A DNA stretch of 64,000 nt from Desulforapulum autotrophicum (GTDB taxonomy: Bacteria; Desulfobacterota; Desulfobacteria; Desulfobacterales; Desulfolunaceae), in the NCBI GenBank assembly GCA_020723285.1, contig DYJE01000005.1, positions 1-64,000 on the forward strand, read 5' to 3'. The notes under the pieces are model-generated. The model was given only the letters and a program-made list of their open reading frames with translations, did no database searches and was not told the DNA's origin. The position numbers and the translations under genes are program-made. Shown one piece after another: positions 17,445 to 28,425 of the stretch (positions are counted from its first letter, which is position 1; the number at the start of each line of letters is the position of its first letter).

Positions 17445-19484
17445 ATGGCCATGACCATCCATTCAACGATTTCTCCCGCCGTTATCCGGCGCGTGGCCCT
17501 GAGGACCGCCGTGGCGCTGATCTTCGCGGCGCTGACCATCTCAAATCCGGTCTGGGCCAAAGATGAGGCACCGGCTTTGCGGCTCAAGGCCAAATATGAC
17601 GGAAAGCGGGTGATTCTTAGATGGGCCCCGTCGGACATGAAGACCGACTACGCCTACACCCTGACCAGAGTGACAGGCGGCAAGGAAACCCCGGTGGGCA
17701 CCTATGGTAAAACAGCCCTCAAAGACATCGGACGCGATGTTTCCAAGGATACGGCCAAACTGCTCACCGCCCTTTTGTATCCCCAGTCCCTTTACACCAC
17801 CGATGACCGGAAGCTCGAAGCCTTGAGCCAGAAAGACAATCAGACGGGCATGGCTTTTTTTCTCGCGGAACTCAAGCCCGACGTGGCAAGAGCCCTGGGC
17901 CTCCGGGCGGAAGACATGGCCGTTTCGGCGGGCAAAACCTATACCTATGTGCTTCGCGCACGGGACGGCGGCAAGGATGTGGCGGTTCAGCGCGTAACCG
18001 TGTCCACCGCAGCGGTGGCGGTGCTGTCCGCGCCGAATGTCACAGCCCGGCGCTATGACTGGGGATGCGCCCTGCGCTGGACCCGTTACGACGATTTCAC
18101 GGCGTTTCATGTCTATCGGAGCACCCATGAACACAAGGGATTTGAAAAAATCACGTCCTCACCGGTCAGTGTCAATACCGTAAGGAAAGACAACGGGCAG
18201 GTGGAAACGCCCCCGTATTTCTACTCGGACACAAACACGAAAAAAGAACGGCCCGTTTATTTCTACAAAGTCAGCGGCATCGATTCCTTTGGGGACGAAT
18301 CGCCCCTGTCGGTGCCCACGCTGGCCATCCGTGACGATTCCCTGAGACCCCCTCCCCAGTTGCCGGTAACCCCTGTCATCAATGAACCGTACATCGATCT
18401 GTCCTGGGAAACCGACCCCGCAGGATCCGCCGCCCTTTATCATGTCTACCGTTCATCGCGGTATAACGGCCCCTATGAACGGTTGACCCAGACCCCGATT
18501 CCCGGACGCACTTACACCGACCGGAACGTCTCTTACGGCGTGAATTATTTCTACTGCCATTCGGCCCTGGACCGCGAGGGCAGGGAAAGCGTGATGTCTC
18601 TGCCCCGGCTTGCGGTGCTGAAAGACAGGACCCCGCCCGCCGTTCCCGGCCAGTTCAAGGCCGTGGCTGAAAAAGGGGCGGTCCACCTGTCCTGGCTTCC
18701 TGTCCAGGATCCGGACATCGCCGGGTATGAACTTTACAGGGCCACGTCCAAAGACGCCATGGACTGGGCCATGCTGACGTCGAAAGACCACAGGGCCAGC
18801 ACATTCACCGACTCCATGAGCGCCCTTCTCGACAAAAAGCCCTATTATTACAAAGTCCTGGCCAAAGACCGGGAGACCAACCGGAGCGCTTTTTCTGACA
18901 TCATCGAAATCACCCTCCCGGATGTCACCGCCCCTTCGGCCCCGGCCTGGAAAGCGACCACCTGGGCTGGAGACATTCCCGTGCTCGGCTGGCACCCCTC
19001 GACGTCAATCGATATGTCGTCTTACAAAATCTACCGGGGACGGGGCAACACACGCGTCCTTGCAGCGACCCTGCCCAAAACCGCCCTGACCTGGACCGAA
19101 ACACAGGCTGAACCCGGTGAAACCGTCTGGTATGTTCTGACCGCCGTGGATACGGCCGGAAACGAATCGGACCTGTCCTCGGCCCTTGCCGTCAAACACC
19201 GGGATAAAACGCCACCCTCACTTTCCGGTCTGCGCATCGAACCGGCAGATAACGGCATCCTGATCTCCCTTTCCACCCCGGACAAGGATTTCAGCTCCAT
19301 GACCATCCAGAGAAAGACCGGGCCCAAGGCTCCGTTCAAAACCCTGGTGTCCGGCCACCGTATGCCCGATTTTCTGGACAGGTTCGTGGACCCCGGAAAA
19401 ACATACACCTACAAGGTTCGGGCTTACGACACCTCCGGCAATGTGGCGATAAGCGCTGAAATGACTGGGAGGGTTAAGCCCTGA
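17445..19484 (+). CDS. Secreted multi-fibronectin type III protein
   Basis: A 679-residue exported protein with a long basic N-region and a signal sequence ending near VWA-KDE. At least four fibronectin type III-like domains run from about residue 190 to the end. They are recognised by repeated W-(x)n-Y-x-V/L-YR (FHVYRSTHEH, YHVYRSSRY, YELYRATS, YKIYRGRG) and terminal YYYKV or YTYKVRAYD strands. Such modules act as extracellular spacers or adhesion units. The start at 17445 lies 13 bases after the stop of the giant protein and follows AGGAAAACAGGA; the frame runs further upstream but overlaps the giant gene. No catalytic domain is seen. Confidence 0.8.
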   Translation: MAMTIHSTISPAVIRRVALRTAVALIFAALTISNPVWAKDEAPALRLKAKYDGKRVILRWAPSDMKTDYAYTLTRVTGGKETPVGTYGKTALKDIGRDVSKDTAKLLTALLYPQSLYTTDDRKLEALSQKDNQTGMAFFLAELKPDVARALGLRAEDMAVSAGKTYTYVLRARDGGKDVAVQRVTVSTAAVAVLSAPNVTARRYDWGCALRWTRYDDFTAFHVYRSTHEHKGFEKITSSPVSVNTVRKDNGQVETPPYFYSDTNTKKERPVYFYKVSGIDSFGDESPLSVPTLAIRDDSLRPPPQLPVTPVINEPYIDLSWETDPAGSAALYHVYRSSRYNGPYERLTQTPIPGRTYTDRNVSYGVNYFYCHSALDREGRESVMSLPRLAVLKDRTPPAVPGQFKAVAEKGAVHLSWLPVQDPDIAGYELYRATSKDAMDWAMLTSKDHRASTFTDSMSALLDKKPYYYKVLAKDRETNRSAFSDIIEITLPDVTAPSAPAWKATTWAGDIPVLGWHPSTSIDMSSYKIYRGRGNTRVLAATLPKTALTWTETQAEPGETVWYVLTAVDTAGNESDLSSALAVKHRDKTPPSLSGLRIEPADNGILISLSTPDKDFSSMTIQRKTGPKAPFKTLVSGHRMPDFLDRFVDPGKTYTYKVRAYDTSGNVAISAEMTGRVKP

Positions 19485-19571
19485 AGTCCATGAACCCCAG
19501 TTGCTTTAAAAATCTGCTTTGATCGTTTTCCGTGTTTGAAAAAAAGCTTGACCCTGCTCGTGCCATCCTTT

Positions 19572-19595
19572 ATATATCAAAAAATCTTGATATAT
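19572..19595. promoter_or_regulatory. Palindromic operator upstream of sahR-ahcY
   Basis: ATATATCAA-AAAATC-TTGATATAT is a perfect 9-base inverted repeat with a 6-base spacer, ending 16 bases before the sahR start. The shape is typical of ArsR/SmtB-family operators. Its position fits autoregulation by the gene it precedes. Confidence 0.7.
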
Positions 19596-19611
19596 TGATA
19601 TTTGGAGTTCC

Positions 19612-21982
<2,371 letters not shown>

Positions 21983-22025
21983 CATGACCGGATGGATGAA
22001 CGGGTGAGCGGACGGAGCGACGAAC

Positions 22026-22063
22026 ATCCGTCATCGAACGCCCAGCGTACAACATCGAATGGC
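22026..22063 (+). repeat. Third heptamer repeat array
   Basis: Units ATCGAAC, GCCCAGC, GTACAAC and ATCGAAT repeat every 7 bases, matching the arrays at 1-35 and 101-131. It lies between the ahcY stop and its terminator. Confidence 0.45.
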
Positions 22064-22073
22064 CGCACGATCA

Positions 22074-22108
22074 CGGCCCCCGGAGGTATTTCGGGGGCCG
22101 TTTTTTTT
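22074..22108 (+). terminator. Rho-independent terminator of sahR-ahcY
   Basis: A perfect 9-bp GC stem (CGGCCCCCG/CGGGGGCCG) with a 9-base loop is followed by eight T residues. Confidence 0.9.
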
Positions 22109-22117
22109 CAATCCGTC

Positions 22118-22302
22118 CCCGGCGGCCCTCCCGGGGGGCCAGCTTTTGAAAAGCTGGGCAAACCGTTTTTTTATGGGAATGGCAAGTTGCTGCCATGAAA
22201 ACATTCAACACCGCTCACAGGGCCATCATGGTGTTTCTTCGTATGGCACGTATTCCCAATGTATTTGTCCCGCTTTTTAAAAGCGGGCCGCCGGAGGCAA
22301 AG
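22118..22302. repeat. MITE-like palindromic element, copy 1
   Basis: The left end has CGGCGGCCCTCCCGGG, then a small AGCTTTTGAAAAGCT hairpin and GCAAAC. The right end has ATTTGTCC, a CGCTTTTTAAAAGCG hairpin and GGGCCGCCGGAGGC. The same order of parts occurs at 51313-51458. The right arm here lacks the inner CCCGGGA part. No coding capacity is evident. It fills the gap between the ahcY terminator and the SNF2 gene end. Confidence 0.6.
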
Positions 22303-22321
22303 AGATTTTTTCATCGCCCAT

Positions 22322-25024
22322 TCACGCAATCAGATTTTTCAGCGTCGACTCGTCAAACGGCACGGCTTTGGGGGCGGTGGCGGTGATCACGGCGGATTCG
22401 ATGTCCTGTTTCAGGGATTTGAGTTCGTTGACTTTTTCTTCGATGGACCCTCGAGTGATGAACCGGTAAACAGTGACGGGCTGCTGCTGGCCCATGCGGT
22501 GGCTCCGGTCGATGGCCTGGTTTTCCACGGCGGGGTTCCACCACGGGTCCAGCAGGAAAACGTAGGACGCCTCACTGAGGTTGAGGCCCGTGCCGCCGGT
22601 TTTTAGCGAGATGAAGAACAGGCAGGGGCCGTCATGGGTTTTGAACGCCTGGATTACGGCGGCCCGGTCCGGGGTCTGTCCGTCCAGGTAGTAACCGGTA
22701 ATTTTTTCACGGGCGAACTGGGTTTCCATCAGCCTCAAATGCCGTGTGAACTGTGAAAAAACCAGGATTTTATGGCCTTCGGAAAGGATCTCAAGGGCGG
22801 CGTGAAACACATCCTCGGTTTTTCCGCTGGAAAGGGGCCTGAGACTGTGGCGGATCGCGAGGGCCGGATGGCAGGCGATCTGGCGGAGCCGCAAAATCAG
22901 CCGGAGGATATGGAAAGCCTTGGAACCTTCCAGGTGTTCCATCTCCTGCCGCGCCTCGGCCACCGCCTGTTCGTATACGGCTTTCTGGTCATCGGAAAAT
23001 TCGCAGAACACCGTGACTTCGGTTTTGGGGGGTAGCTCCGCCAGAACCTGGGATTTCAGCCGCCGCAGGATAAACGGTGTCGTTTTTTCACGAAGCTCCG
23101 GGAGGTTGCGGGACGTGTCGCCGTATGTCTCTTTAAACGAGGCGAGATCACCCAGAAATCCTGGCATCAGGACATCGAACAGGCTCCACAGGTCGGCTGC
23201 GGAATTTTCCACCGGCGTGCCCGTCACCGCCAGCCTGAATGCGGCGGGGATATGCCGGACGGCTTTTGCGGTCAGGGTTTCAGGGTTTTTGACGGCGTGG
23301 GCCTCGTCAAGGATCATGTAACCCCAGGACACGCTGCACAGTAAAGGGATCTCCGTTCTCATCAGGCCGTAAGACGTGAGGACGATGTCGTGCTTTTCCA
23401 GAAACTCGGGGTTCCGGATGCGTGACGGGCCGGAAAAGACACAGGTGACAAGACCCGGTGCGAATTTTCCGATTTCAAGCTCCCAGTTGAACAACAGGGT
23501 TCTGGGGGCGATGAGCAGGACAGGTCCCGGCCAGTCTCCGCTGTCCTTGAGGCTTTGAATCAGGGCCAGAATCTGTATCGTTTTTCCAAGTCCCATGTCG
23601 TCGGCGAGAATTCCGTTCAAATCCAGGCCTTTCAGGGTTTTCAGCCAGCGGTATCCCAGAACCTGGTAGGGCCGGAGAACCTGTTCGAAAGAGGAGGGCA
23701 CCGGGTATGGGCGAACGCCGTCAACGCCGCCCCTGAAACGGCAGAGGGCCTCATAGGCCGGATCGGAGGTTACGGCTTCCCCGTCAAGGCAGGCCCTGAC
23801 CCTTACGTAATCGGCTTTGTTGAACGTGACGGAACCCTGTCCGGCATGGCCGCTCCGGGACAAATCCGAAAGAATGCGCTGAAGCTCCACAGAGATAATA
23901 CCCAGGGACCCGTCGGAACGCTCGACCCAGTTTCGACCTTCGCGGCCACACTGGAAAAGACCGTCCATGCCCAGCTCAAGGTCCCCGGACACCACGGTTC
24001 CGCCCACCCGGATCGTGTTGGCCACCGAACGGACATCCCAGCGCACCTCCACCTTGCCTGCAAGCTTCCGCTGTCCCACGTTGACGGTGAACCCCTGGTT
24101 TTCAAGAGCGGCCGCAAGCTGTTCAAGGGGCGCGTCCGGAACCCGCCAGTTGAAATCCTTTTCAGGCCGGGGAGAAAAACCCAGGGCCAAAAGCGATTCC
24201 CTGAATCGTGTTTCCTCAAAGGTGTTCCGATGAATGTCGAGGTTTCGGCCGACGTCGCAGATCACCCGGACCTCGTCGTTGTCTTTGACCGTGACATCGT
24301 TGTACGAAAAATAAAGCCGGGCTTTTACCGCCCGCTCGTCAAAGCGAAGGACGGGACGGACCGGAAGGTCCCTGGCCGGGCGCACCGCCTTTTTCTCTCC
24401 GGTGCTTCTGATACGGAGGCGGCCGGGCTGACCTGACAGATCGATGAGAATCCGGTTCCGCTCGTCGTCGGAAGGGATTTCATCGGTGGGAATCGATGTG
24501 AGGTACGAATAGGGGATGTCCTTTCGAACCTGGATGATGCGGTCGCCCCGGATGACCGTCACCGGCATGGTTTTGACCACATAATCCGCATCGGAAAGGG
24601 CCGTGTTTCCCAGGTAAATCACGATGCGCCGGTCTTTGACGCCGATTTCCGGTACGGCATCCCTGTCCACGCGGAACGAGGCCACGGAACCGTCGGTCCG
24701 GGCCAGCAGCCGGTGCTTCCGGCAGGCGGTGATGAATGTGAAAAGGTGGCGGCTATCGATGCGGAGACGGGTGAACTCCTGATTGTGAGAAAAAAACCGG
24801 CCCTCGTTTTTTCTGAAGGACATTTCGCTTTCAAGGGCGGTCCGAAGCACGGTTTTGTCCGGCATCCGGGCGGCGATGGCTTCCAGGTCCTTGACGAAGA
24901 AGATCCTGGGATGTTTCGAAATCACCCACTGTCCTCCTCTGAAGGAGGCGGGAACCAGCGTTACGGTGAACTGGGCGTTCTTTAGGGACAGGTCCCGGTC
25001 GTATGTGAAGATGATGTTTTCCAT
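22322..25024 (-). CDS. SNF2/Rad54-family DEAH helicase
   Basis: A 900-residue SWI2/SNF2 ATPase. The N-terminal 430 residues are an accessory region found in bacterial SNF2 proteins. The ATPase core begins at about 455, with Walker A DDMGLGKTIQ, the DEAH box (ILDEAHAVKN) and the C-terminal helicase motif VI region (DRSHRMGQQQPV). Bacterial members translocate on duplex DNA and can remodel RNA polymerase or other bound proteins; the exact role here is not known. A longer frame would start at 25126 inside the amtB terminator, so MENIIFTYDRD at 25024 is preferred. No methylase or other defence partner is adjacent. Confidence 0.9.
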   Translation of the reverse strand: MENIIFTYDRDLSLKNAQFTVTLVPASFRGGQWVISKHPRIFFVKDLEAIAARMPDKTVLRTALESEMSFRKNEGRFFSHNQEFTRLRIDSRHLFTFITACRKHRLLARTDGSVASFRVDRDAVPEIGVKDRRIVIYLGNTALSDADYVVKTMPVTVIRGDRIIQVRKDIPYSYLTSIPTDEIPSDDERNRILIDLSGQPGRLRIRSTGEKKAVRPARDLPVRPVLRFDERAVKARLYFSYNDVTVKDNDEVRVICDVGRNLDIHRNTFEETRFRESLLALGFSPRPEKDFNWRVPDAPLEQLAAALENQGFTVNVGQRKLAGKVEVRWDVRSVANTIRVGGTVVSGDLELGMDGLFQCGREGRNWVERSDGSLGIISVELQRILSDLSRSGHAGQGSVTFNKADYVRVRACLDGEAVTSDPAYEALCRFRGGVDGVRPYPVPSSFEQVLRPYQVLGYRWLKTLKGLDLNGILADDMGLGKTIQILALIQSLKDSGDWPGPVLLIAPRTLLFNWELEIGKFAPGLVTCVFSGPSRIRNPEFLEKHDIVLTSYGLMRTEIPLLCSVSWGYMILDEAHAVKNPETLTAKAVRHIPAAFRLAVTGTPVENSAADLWSLFDVLMPGFLGDLASFKETYGDTSRNLPELREKTTPFILRRLKSQVLAELPPKTEVTVFCEFSDDQKAVYEQAVAEARQEMEHLEGSKAFHILRLILRLRQIACHPALAIRHSLRPLSSGKTEDVFHAALEILSEGHKILVFSQFTRHLRLMETQFAREKITGYYLDGQTPDRAAVIQAFKTHDGPCLFFISLKTGGTGLNLSEASYVFLLDPWWNPAVENQAIDRSHRMGQQQPVTVYRFITRGSIEEKVNELKSLKQDIESAVITATAPKAVPFDESTLKNLIA

Positions 25025-25118
25025 GGCTGCCTGTTTGATCGGATAAGCGGTATGATATGTTTTTGAATACACCGAAGCAGGACGGGCTGTCCACAGATGT
25101 TTGACCGGTGAGGGTGTG

Positions 25119-25160
25119 AACATCAAAAACCACCGGCGGCAACCGGTGGTTTTTGATGTT
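25119..25160 (-). terminator. Terminator of amtB
   Basis: A perfect 18-base inverted repeat with a 6-base loop. On the minus strand the GC stem CCACCGG/CCGGTGG is followed by TTTTT. It lies 23 bases past the amtB stop and separates amtB from the SNF2 gene. Confidence 0.9.
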
Positions 25161-25182
25161 GTAAGGGTCTGGGCAGGGACGA

Positions 25183-26499
25183 TCAGGTGAAATCGTAACC
25201 CCGTTCACCGTGAAGGGCCTGATCAAGTCCTAAGACTTCACCTTCTTCGTTGATTCTGAAACCCACGGTTTTCTGGACAAGATAGCAGATGATGAGGGTC
25301 ATGACCACCGACAGGGCGATGGTCGCACCCATGCCTTTCAGCTGGACAAAGAGCTGGTCCCATGGGGTCCATGTGCGGCCAGCGGCTTCCGAAGCTTTGG
25401 CCATGAAACTGTCGCGGATGAAAAAGGACAGGACAAGAACACCCATGCCGCTTCCCACGCCGTGAATGCCGAAACAGTCCAGGGTGTCGTCGTAGTTCAG
25501 CTTCATTTTCATTTTCAGGGCGTAATAGCAGATGATGGAGGACAGGGCTCCCAGAGTGAGGGCACCCAGGGGCTGGACCACGGCGGCGGCCGGAGTGATG
25601 GCCACAAGACCCGCGAGGATGCCTGATGCAAAACCCAGGGCCGTGGCCTTTCGGAAAGCCAGGGCTTCGATCACCAGCCAGGCCAGGGCTCCGCTGGCAG
25701 CGGATATCTGGGTCATGGTGAGGGCCCGTGCCGTATCGAGACCGCTCTGAAGGGTGGAGCCCGCGTTAAAACCGAACCAGCCCACCCAGAGAAGGCCCGC
25801 GCCCATGAGAGTCATCACGAGGTTGTTGGGCTGGGCGATCATTTTTGGAAAACCTTTCCGGGCACCAAGGAATATGGCCACGGTCAGGGCGCTGATACCG
25901 GCTGAAACATGGATGACCAGGCCTCCGGCCAGGTCGATGACGCCCATTTTGAACAGCCAGCCTTCGGGAGCCCAGATCCAGTGGCAGAGCGGACAGTACA
26001 CCAGGAGAAACCACAGTGCGATAAACAGGATGTAGCCTCTGAAATAAACCCTTTCCGCCAGGGCACCGCTGATGAGGGCCGGGGTGATGATGGCGAATTT
26101 TCCCTGGAACATGGCGATGATGTACTCGGGGATTCCGTTGGTGATCCGGTCATCGATTCCGTTCAGAAAGAAAAAATCGGGATTCCATCCCACAAATCCT
26201 CCCCAAATGCTGGTCCCGAAGGTCAGGGCGTATCCGCACACCACCCAGAGGACACCGATCACCGCCAGGGAGACAAAGCTGTGCATCATGGTCCCCAGCA
26301 CGTTTTTTGTCCGGACAAGACCGCCGTAAAACATGGCGAGTCCCGGCACCATGAGAAGGACAAGGGCGGTTGAGATCAGCATCCAGCAGGTGCTGCCCGT
26401 GTCGATGGCGTTCTCCTGCCCGGCGAACGCGGCAATCGGCGCGATAAGCGTTAAAAGGAGCATCGGAAAAAAACCGGCGCGTAAACGATTTACAAACAT
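25183..26499 (-). CDS. amtB: Ammonium transporter AmtB
   Basis: A 438-residue inner-membrane ammonium channel with a signal-like first helix and eleven further hydrophobic segments. Family signatures include MVPGLAMFYGGLVRTKN near the N-terminus and the DTLDCFGIHGVGSGMG segment with a pore histidine. AmtB conducts ammonium and is blocked by the PII protein, which is encoded upstream at 28206. A strong GGAGG precedes the start, and a sigma-54 promoter lies 58 bases upstream, consistent with induction on nitrogen limitation. In most genomes glnK and amtB are adjacent. Here a fic gene and about 390 bp of AT-rich DNA separate them. Confidence 0.97.
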   Translation of the reverse strand: MFVNRLRAGFFPMLLLTLIAPIAAFAGQENAIDTGSTCWMLISTALVLLMVPGLAMFYGGLVRTKNVLGTMMHSFVSLAVIGVLWVVCGYALTFGTSIWGGFVGWNPDFFFLNGIDDRITNGIPEYIIAMFQGKFAIITPALISGALAERVYFRGYILFIALWFLLVYCPLCHWIWAPEGWLFKMGVIDLAGGLVIHVSAGISALTVAIFLGARKGFPKMIAQPNNLVMTLMGAGLLWVGWFGFNAGSTLQSGLDTARALTMTQISAASGALAWLVIEALAFRKATALGFASGILAGLVAITPAAAVVQPLGALTLGALSSIICYYALKMKMKLNYDDTLDCFGIHGVGSGMGVLVLSFFIRDSFMAKASEAAGRTWTPWDQLFVQLKGMGATIALSVVMTLIICYLVQKTVGFRINEEGEVLGLDQALHGERGYDFT

Positions 26500-26888
26500 G
26501 TTAATCCTCCAGGGTTCAAAGAGACAAATCCGTCATAAATGATTCGCCAGGTTATTTGCAATTCGTGTGCCTGTTTTGAATAATGGGTATATCCATCTGA
26601 TATATCATGATATATGTTCGAATATATGGGAGCTTGTTTTTCCCGAAAAAACATATCTGTTATTTAAAAAAATATTTATTTCATATATGTCGCCGTTTTG
26701 TCCTGATTCCCCACATAATTGTCAGGGCGACCCGCCAAATGAGGGTCAGACACACCGGCTGGCCCCGGTGAAACAGGCCAGGAATGACACTTATGTACAC
26801 GATGAAAAAATGGACGGTCGCTGAGCGAAGGAAGATTTGCGTATGGCGTGAACTGAAGAAAAAAACGAAGGGAAGCTACGCGGACCAG
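26500..26888. other. AT-rich intergenic region between fic and amtB
   Basis: This stretch holds the amtB sigma-54 promoter (26557-26572), a perfect 16-base palindrome ATATATCATGATATAT (26600-26615), and two GACATATATS-like sites on the minus strand (26681-26691 and 26609-26619) that recur upstream of glnA. A short plus-strand frame (26784-26906, 40 codons, Lys/Arg-rich) is probably a remnant or chance frame. Confidence 0.5.
26557..26572 (-). promoter_or_regulatory. Sigma-54 promoter of amtB
   Basis: On the minus strand AGGCAC-ACGAA-TTGCA matches the -24/-12 consensus TGGCAC-N5-TTGCW except at the first base. The predicted transcript starts near 26545, leaving a leader of about 45 bases before amtB. 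Confidence 0.8.
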
Positions 26889-27770
26889 TTACAACAAATC
26901 GTTTAAAACCATTTCCAGTGTTTCAATTAATTCAGACGCGATGAATACTATAAACGGGTTTATGTTACCTTGATCCGCCTTGTGAAGGGTTTCAAGATAC
27001 GTTCTTTTTTTTTCTGTTTTGATGACTGCGGGGAAATAACCTTTTTTCATTAAAATAAGATTCATCAAAATTCTTGCCCCTCTGCCGTTCCCGTCATCAA
27101 AAGCATGTATCCTCACCAGGTGGTAATGAAATATTGAGGCTAAAGCCAGGGGGTGTAGTTTATCACCGTGGGTGTTTATCCATTCCACCAGCGCCTGCAT
27201 TTGAATTTGAACATGAACAGGGTCAACGTAATGGTGAATATCCCCGTTTGGCAGAAGCACATGATTCGGTTGGGTTTTGTAATGTCCGGGGGTGGCTTTT
27301 TTTTGGATTTTTTGACCAAAGGAGTTTACGGCCTGCGTTGAATCGACTCCAAAAAGCAAAAGGGCATTTATCTCTTTGATCAACCCTTCGCTTATCTCTC
27401 TTTGATCATGGATAATATCCTGTAGCCAGTCGATGGCTGCGGCATGATTTTTTGTATCCACAAAATCTTTGAACGGCCGACCTTCAACGGTCAGCCCTTC
27501 AGTTAAAAAAAAGTGCGTTTCCCCCCGTGTTAACGTGCTTCCCTCGATGCTGTTTGAATGGTACGTCCAATCAATTTTCAATTTTGTCCGGACTGTATCC
27601 CACAGTTTAATGTCTTTATTTTTTAAGCTTTTGATGTGGTTATTTAATGAATCCGCTTTTTCAAAAAAAGAATTGAGGGCGGAATCCATGTTAACATCAT
27701 ACAATCCCCAAGCTCCGTGATTATCCGGCATGCCATTTAAAAAGGTATTGTCGCCTTCGGTTTGATCCAT
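26889..27770 (-). CDS. Fic-domain protein with N-terminal inhibitory motif
   Basis: A 293-residue Fic protein, a family that usually transfers AMP from ATP to target hydroxyls. The active-site motif HAFDDGNGRGAR is near residue 225. Before it, SNSIEGS fits the inhibitory helix pattern [S/T]xxxE[G/N] at about residue 75, which places it in the class with an N-terminal self-inhibitory helix. Coding DNA here is visibly more AT-rich than the flanking nitrogen genes, and it splits glnK from amtB, so recent acquisition is likely. The start at 27770 is uncertain because no clear ribosome-binding site is visible. The target is unknown; a link to PII or AmtB is only suggested by position. Confidence 0.9.
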   Translation of the reverse strand: MDQTEGDNTFLNGMPDNHGAWGLYDVNMDSALNSFFEKADSLNNHIKSLKNKDIKLWDTVRTKLKIDWTYHSNSIEGSTLTRGETHFFLTEGLTVEGRPFKDFVDTKNHAAAIDWLQDIIHDQREISEGLIKEINALLLFGVDSTQAVNSFGQKIQKKATPGHYKTQPNHVLLPNGDIHHYVDPVHVQIQMQALVEWINTHGDKLHPLALASIFHYHLVRIHAFDDGNGRGARILMNLILMKKGYFPAVIKTEKKRTYLETLHKADQGNINPFIVFIASELIETLEMVLNDLL

Positions 27771-27867
27771 GTGTTTATTTCATCAATTTATTTTTATTAA
27801 GCATCAATGAACGTTCTTCAAAGCAGGGATTTAAAAAACTGCTGAATGCAAGGCGTCTGAGTGATGT

Positions 27868-28251
<384 letters not shown>

Positions 28252-28425
28252 TCAGGGTGCATTCGGTCAAGCCGTTTCCGTTCCCTGTGGATCCGCGTGT
28301 TTTAAAAAACGTTTACACCATACACTAAAGTCACGGGACGCACAAGGTTTTAGCCGCTCCCCGGCATCCGCATCCCATTGATAAGATTGAAAGATATCAT
28401 CAGCATAAGATCAGGACCATGGACT

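Noticed and set aside
19485-19611. Possible S-adenosylhomocysteine riboswitch before sahR-ahcY
   Set aside because: Only a protein-operator-like palindrome is present; no structured aptamer of riboswitch size is visible.
26600-26615. ATATATCATGATATAT as a second SahR operator
   Set aside because: The half-site resembles that of 19572-19595 but the 6-base spacer is missing, and amtB is not a methionine-cycle gene; AT-rich chance is likely.
26784-26906. A 40-codon Lys/Arg-rich frame before amtB
   Set aside because: No good ribosome-binding site, it overlaps the end of fic and matches no family; it may be a remnant of an inserted element.
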